DNA of 17,709 bases, from positions 1 to 17,709 of the forward strand of contig JBBRDM010000115.1 in assembly GCA_038203935.1 (NCBI GenBank), written 5' to 3'. Shown in pieces: positions 14,699 to 17,709 of this stretch. Source of the DNA: JANXSG01 sp038203935 (GTDB lineage Bacteria; Armatimonadota; Chthonomonadetes; Chthonomonadales; Chthonomonadaceae). Under the pieces are notes generated by a model, which saw only the letters and a list, made by a program, of their open reading frames with translations, did not search any database and was not told the origin of the DNA. Every line of letters starts with the position of its first letter. Positions within the stretch are counted from its first letter, which is position 1. Position numbers and translations under genes: made by a program.

Positions 14699-15247
14699 TT
14701 AATTGGGATCGGAGATATCAAGCCATTCCTGAGGAACTTCTAATTCTTGAGGATCCTCTTCCGTTACGGGTACCATTCCGAAAGTCTGATAGTCTGTGGG
14801 AAGTAATATCAAATTGTTTTTCGACCAGTACACCGCTTCTTCATTTGCTGGATCATGAACATTTAGAAATCGCCGGTCATACTGGATCAAAGCGCCGAGC
14901 CGAAGCAGAAAATCTTCCAGATATTCACTGGTTTTCCAGCTCCCCATGCACACTTCCATATTTTTATACACATGGGGGTGGAATAGGGGAGTCCGCATGG
15001 ATACACGCGGCGGAGAGGTAGGAATTGGATATTTTGCCGGAAGCACTATCTTAACTCGATGCCAATCGCGATAAATCGGTTTGCCATTATCGAGCCGCTC
15101 AATACTTCGGCATCGGTATACAATTTCGTACTCCTCCGCCGGGCGTCCTTTTGTAGTTTCGATTATGATTGTGCCATTGCTGCCCTTAGAGAGCGCGGCT
15201 GCGCCTTCATAATCTGCCTGAAGCCTGAGTTGTCTGGCATTGAGCAT
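14699..15247 (-). CDS. E2-like ubiquitin-conjugating (UBC-fold) protein
   Basis: 182 residues. The UBC fold is supported by WHRVKIVLPAKYP (62-74; the strand and YP turn of E2s), SPPRVSM (78-84), TPLFHPHV (86-93; compare the eukaryotic HPN block, here HPH), Cys100 in EVCMGSW at the position of the E2 catalytic cysteine, and HDPANEEAVYW (131-141), which resembles the DPLNEEA helix of E2s. Residues 145-182 form an acidic, Pro-rich tail. The expected role is to carry the neighbouring Ubl as a thioester on Cys100 and pass it to a target. Loss of the HPN asparagine, which stabilises the transition state in eukaryotic E2s, is notable but occurs in bacterial E2-like families. It starts 13 bases after the Ubl stop with a weak GGA site, so coupling is likely. 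Confidence 0.82.
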   Translation of the reverse strand: MLNARQLRLQADYEGAAALSKGSNGTIIIETTKGRPAEEYEIVYRCRSIERLDNGKPIYRDWHRVKIVLPAKYPIPTSPPRVSMRTPLFHPHVYKNMEVCMGSWKTSEYLEDFLLRLGALIQYDRRFLNVHDPANEEAVYWSKNNLILLPTDYQTFGMVPVTEEDPQELEVPQEWLDISDPN

Positions 15248-15260
15248 TTAAGCGTCCGAT

Positions 15261-15521
15261 TCATCCATGTGTCGGCATTGGCTGGAGAACAAGTGTATCT
15301 CCATCCTGAACATTTTCAATCGAAAGCGACTCATCCGGATGCAGCTGCCGCCCCGTGTTCATATTGGCGATCTGATAGTTTACTCCGAAACCTAATGACC
15401 AGCGTTTACGGCTTGTCTTGACAATATCAGAAATCTGCATTTTGCGAGGCAGCGTCACTCGTGCTTTCCGAGTACGATCGGCAGTTTGAAGCACAAGTGT
15501 AACAGACTGTTTTACCAGCAT
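15261..15521 (-). CDS. Ubiquitin-like beta-grasp protein (YukD/ubiquitin-like) ending in glycine
   Basis: 86 residues. The pattern fits a beta-grasp fold: strand 1 SVTLVLQT (6-13), strand 2 ARVTLP (20-25), a helix (about 29-40), strand 3 NYQIANM (48-54), then GRQLHPDESLSIENVQDGDTL (57-77), closely matching the ubiquitin G-x-L-x-D-x-x-T-L block, and the final strand TLVL. The tail is QPMPTHG, so the last residue is a single glycine, as if already in mature form and ready for activation without trimming. The general look also resembles YukD/EsaB proteins of type VII secretion, but no such genes are nearby. AAGGA (15529-15533) precedes the ATG by seven bases. First gene of the Ubl-E2-JAB operon; no E1 gene adjoins. 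Confidence 0.8.
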   Translation of the reverse strand: MLVKQSVTLVLQTADRTRKARVTLPRKMQISDIVKTSRKRWSLGFGVNYQIANMNTGRQLHPDESLSIENVQDGDTLVLQPMPTHG

Positions 15522-15563
15522 AGCTTTGTCCTTCTCTCATTCTCGTCGGGCAGCAGAGGCATG

Positions 15564-15591
15564 TCTATAGTGTATATGCCGAGAATTCAAA
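15564..15591 (-). promoter_or_regulatory. Possible promoter of the Ubl-E2-JAB operon
   Basis: The minus strand reads TTTGAA (15591-15586), 16 bases, then TATAGA (15569-15564), about 43 bases upstream of the Ubl start. Both boxes are imperfect. The gap after the alcohol dehydrogenase gene and the hairpin there support a separate promoter somewhere in this stretch. Confidence 0.3.
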
Positions 15592-15726
15592 TTGCCTTAT
15601 AAACACGAGACAGTTTACACTGCGAATCGCAATTACCACATAAATTTGCACCCGTTTAATCTACTAAAGATATTCAGCATATTTGATCCTGGATAGTATT
15701 CACAAATTCATTTCAACGCAGAAGTT

Positions 15727-15741
15727 TGCAGCGAGGCTGCA
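15727..15741 (-). terminator. Hairpin just after the alcohol dehydrogenase stop
   Basis: TGCAGC (15727-15732), a three-base loop and GCTGCA (15736-15741) form a perfect six-base stem four bases past the stop codon, with further weak pairing outside. No strong U run follows on the minus strand, so it may be a weak or factor-dependent terminator. Confidence 0.4.
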
Positions 15742-15744
15742 TCT

Positions 15745-16860
15745 TTATAGTCTTATTACGGATCGGATAACGTCACCAGTTTCCATTTCGTGGAATGCAG
15801 CTTCAACATCATTAAGGGTGATCTCTCGTGTGACCATTCCGTCGAGATTAAGCTGTCCATTCAAATAGTATTGCGCGAGCAGTGGGAAATCGTGCGATGG
15901 GAGTGTATCGCCCGCATGGCATACGCGCAGACCGGCTTTGTTCCAATATACTCCGGTAGACATATCGCCGAGATTTAAATTCACGCTGTCCTGGGCAGCG
16001 GGGAATCCGATGGTGGTTGCGGTGCCATTGTACGAGAGCATCTTCACTGCCTGCTCGATGCAGGCGGGAATGCCTGTAGCCTCATACGAAAACTCTACAC
16101 CACCATCCCATCCATCTTCTGTCAGCGCGCGTACTGCTGCTACCGGGTCGCCATCTTTTGCATTCACCACATGGGTAGCGCCATACTGTTTGGCCCAGGT
16201 AAGTTTCGTCGGATTAACATCGACCGCTATAATCATGCTGGCATGGGCGAGTCGGGCCCCCTGGATCACGCTCAATCCCACTCCTCCACAGCCGATAACC
16301 GCAACCCGTGCTCCTGGCCAGACCTGTGTAGTGTTCGAAGTTGCCCCGACGCCGGTGACGACCCCGCAGGCGATGAGGCAGGCTTTTTCGAGCGGCATCT
16401 CTTTCGGCATCTTGATGGCAGCTTTGCTGTGAACCACAGTATGGGTGCTAAATGTGCCGCAGCGCAGCACCTGTGAGCAGAGCGCACCGTCTTTCTTACG
16501 CCGGATGCGCTGTTTGGGTTTGAGTGCCGCATAACAATGCCGGGGATCCCCTCTGCGACAAGCCGGACACTGTTCGCATGGCGCTCGGTACGCAATGACA
16601 ACAGGATCTCCCTTCTGCAGATGAGTCACCCCTTCGCCAACCTGTTCCACCCAGCCCGAGCCTTCATGCCCTAACACGATTGGGAAAGGCATACCATTGC
16701 CTTTGAGATTTTTTATGGTCAGGTCGGTATGGCAGACACCACTGGCGGCCAGCTGAATCATTACTTCGCCAGGACCGGGTGATTCTATCTCTATGTCCTC
16801 AATAATTGCGGGAGCGCCAGGCTCCACCAGAAGGGCCGCTCGGCCTAAAATACTCGACAT
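15745..16860 (-). CDS. Zinc-dependent alcohol dehydrogenase (class III/MDR family)
   Basis: Medium-chain dehydrogenase/reductase of 371 residues, NAD-linked, oxidising an alcohol or hydroxymethyl-thiol substrate. Seen: catalytic zinc ligands Cys43 (GVCHTD), His65 with Glu66 (GHEGSG) and Cys165 (ACGVVTG); structural zinc cysteines 95, 98, 101 and 109 (CEQCPAC...HC); the Rossmann motif GCGGVG (190-195); and Asp214 at the end of the second Rossmann strand, favouring NAD over NADP. The general look is close to class III (S-hydroxymethylglutathione or mycothiol-type formaldehyde) dehydrogenases, but the substrate cannot be fixed from sequence. The ATG at 16860 has AAGGAGA at ideal spacing and a good promoter close upstream. 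It is probably monocistronic: a 223-base gap and a hairpin separate it from the Ubl operon. Confidence 0.93.
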   Translation of the reverse strand: MSSILGRAALLVEPGAPAIIEDIEIESPGPGEVMIQLAASGVCHTDLTIKNLKGNGMPFPIVLGHEGSGWVEQVGEGVTHLQKGDPVVIAYRAPCEQCPACRRGDPRHCYAALKPKQRIRRKKDGALCSQVLRCGTFSTHTVVHSKAAIKMPKEMPLEKACLIACGVVTGVGATSNTTQVWPGARVAVIGCGGVGLSVIQGARLAHASMIIAVDVNPTKLTWAKQYGATHVVNAKDGDPVAAVRALTEDGWDGGVEFSYEATGIPACIEQAVKMLSYNGTATTIGFPAAQDSVNLNLGDMSTGVYWNKAGLRVCHAGDTLPSHDFPLLAQYYLNGQLNLDGMVTREITLNDVEAAFHEMETGDVIRSVIRL

Positions 16861-16877
16861 GACTGTCTCCTTCGGAT

Positions 16878-16906
16878 GTTATATGAATTTTCGGATTGTC
16901 GTGCAA
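16878..16906 (-). promoter_or_regulatory. Sigma70-like promoter of the alcohol dehydrogenase gene
   Basis: The minus strand reads TTGCAC (16906-16901), exactly 17 bases, then TATAAC (16883-16878). Each box has few mismatches. The leader would be only about 10-12 bases, so the message would begin almost at its AAGGAGA ribosome site. Confidence 0.55.
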
Positions 16907-16942
16907 AACTATGGTGTCCGTTCGCAAACAGTAATGGAGATT

Positions 16943-16968
16943 CCTTCCTCGGTGGAATACGAGGAAGG
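16943..16968. terminator. Nine-base perfect hairpin between the YD-repeat gene and the alcohol dehydrogenase
   Basis: CCTTCCTCG (16943-16951), an eight-base loop and CGAGGAAGG (16960-16968) form a perfect stem, about 36 bases past the YD-repeat stop and upstream of the dehydrogenase promoter. No U run follows in either direction, so it is terminator-like but not classical; an operator or mRNA 3'-end stabiliser is possible. Confidence 0.5.
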
Positions 16969-16981
16969 CTTAGTTACCTCG

Positions 16982-16993
16982 TAATGATCATTA
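16982..16993. repeat. 12-base perfect palindrome TAATGATCATTA
   Basis: A 12-base self-complementary sequence 10 bases after the YD-repeat stop codon. It could be a regulator half-site pair or chance in AT-rich DNA. Confidence 0.35.
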
Positions 16994-17003
16994 TGGTCGG
17001 ATT

Positions 17004-17709
17004 TTATCGGGCTTCAGTTTTACCGATGTTCCTGCCTTTTTCATCGAAGTTCTGTGTCCAGTATAGCGTGACTACTCCGGCTGCATCCTTCACTTCCACT
17101 CTCGTATGTCCAGCTATATAGGTGTAGACTCGCTGGAATCCATTGGCGTCGATATGGGCAGCGACTTTATTTTCATTATACAGAATATATGCTGAGGCTG
17201 TGCCCTTGCCAGTCGGACTTGGAACGGTGATCTGATTTAGCAAGGGCTTCTTTCCTTCGCCTGTATAGTCGAAACCGTATCGCAGATCGAGGGGACCATT
17301 ATCTTCTGCCCCTCTTATTATGGAGACGAATAAAAGTGACGGCGATTCTGTTTTGATGCCTGGAGGAGGACCGAAGGCATAGTTTATATAACGATCGTGG
17401 GCATCGGTTACGGCAGCCAGATAGCCTTTCGCATCATAAGAGTATGTCAGTATCGCTTCGCCTGTCATCACATCTGTGATAGATTTCAGCTCACGTTTGT
17501 CCGTCCAGTTGAACTTCATATTTTCGATCTGAGAAAGTGCATAGACCTCATCGTTGAACGGTAAAAACGTCCAGGTTGTGAAACCCTTCCACATGACCGT
17601 GATCGACTGCCACACATTCACGTTCAATGATGGTACCCCTTTTACATCGATCGGAGCGCCATTGGCTGCACGGAATGATCCTGTAGGAATGTCCTTAGCA
17701 TCTAGAATG
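17004..17709 (-). CDS. YD-repeat (RHS-like) protein, C-terminal end only
   Basis: The last ~234 residues are seen; the frame stays open to the window edge at 17709, so the start is outside. Repeat signatures include LTYSYDAKGYLAAVTDAHDR and TYIAGHTRVEVKDAAG, with tyrosine/glycine spacing like YD repeats, which build the beta-rich shell of RHS proteins. The visible part ends as FDEKGRNIGKTEAR and stop, without the conserved RHS core domain or a toxin-like tip. It could therefore be a shell-only secreted protein, or one shortened by mutation. Usual roles are secretion-linked toxins, adhesion or surface structures, but none is supported here specifically. A TTG near 17627 is not a real start. 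Confidence 0.75.
   Translation of the reverse strand, partial: ILDAKDIPTGSFRAANGAPIDVKGVPSLNVNVWQSITVMWKGFTTWTFLPFNDEVYALSQIENMKFNWTDKRELKSITDVMTGEAILTYSYDAKGYLAAVTDAHDRYINYAFGPPPGIKTESPSLLFVSIIRGAEDNGPLDLRYGFDYTGEGKKPLLNQITVPSPTGKGTASAYILYNENKVAAHIDANGFQRVYTYIAGHTRVEVKDAAGVVTLYWTQNFDEKGRNIGKTEAR

Noticed and set aside
13902..15521. Reading the Ubl operon as part of a type VII secretion system because of the YukD-like look of the Ubl
   Set aside because: No WXG100, EccC-type ATPase or other secretion genes are present, and the E2 and JAB neighbours favour a ubiquitin-like pathway.
13902..15521. Calling the Ubl operon a Bil or CBASS defence system
   Set aside because: No E1 (BilD-like), CD-NTase or effector is adjacent, and the flanks are housekeeping genes without mobile elements.
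1..17709. CRISPR arrays, insertion sequences, tRNA or rRNA genes
   Set aside because: Intergenic regions are all short and contain no regularly spaced repeats, transposase genes or cloverleaf-like sequences that I could recognise.

Overview
The window looks like chromosomal sequence from a bacterium with two membranes. Three genes suggest this: a heptose-7-phosphate kinase (rfaE1, an LPS-core precursor enzyme), a PEP-CTERM-sorted exported protein, and an exported peroxiredoxin. The mix of PEP-CTERM, a rapZ-yvcK pair whose YvcK carries membrane helices, a PhyH-type oxygenase, YD-repeat protein and ubiquitin-like genes would fit a lineage such as Armatimonadota or a neighbour. That placement is inference from gene content only; no rRNA or marker phylogeny is available here.

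Layout. 1-1321 (-) is the N-terminal part of a DEAD-box RNA helicase. 1582-2577 (-) is a ferredoxin/flavodoxin-NADP+ reductase of the thioredoxin-reductase-like type. It is divergent from a (+) operon of peroxiredoxin, rfaE1 and cca (about 2719-5668). 5841-6620 (-) is a PEP-CTERM protein behind a near-consensus sigma70 promoter. 7018-8537 (-) is a tight operon of an unrecognised 96-residue protein, a PhyH-type dioxygenase and a half-size EamA transporter. 8744-11103 (+) is rapZ-yvcK, joined by an ATGA overlap. 11087-13020 (-) is aroF-tyrA, joined by a GTGA overlap, with an extended -10 promoter. 13235-13897 (+) is a six-helix membrane protein of unknown function. 13902-15521 (-) is a compact operon of three genes. 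15745-16860 (-) is a zinc alcohol dehydrogenase with its own promoter. 17004-17709 (-) is the C-terminal end of a YD-repeat (RHS-like) protein.

The most interesting locus is the three-gene operon at 15521-13902. It encodes a ubiquitin-like beta-grasp protein ending in a single glycine, an E2-like protein with a plausible active-site cysteine in the expected place, and a membrane-anchored JAB/JAMM protein with a complete metal-binding motif. The genes are 13-14 bases apart. No E1-like gene, CD-NTase or other defence gene lies beside them in this window. It is therefore a minimal, E1-less prokaryotic ubiquitin-like conjugation/deconjugation set. The convergent membrane protein starts nearby and ends four bases from the JAB gene.

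The other genes are mostly housekeeping: cell-envelope precursor supply and its regulation (rfaE1, rapZ, yvcK), tRNA 3'-end maturation (cca), aromatic amino acid synthesis (aroF, tyrA) and redox defence (peroxiredoxin and the divergent flavin reductase).
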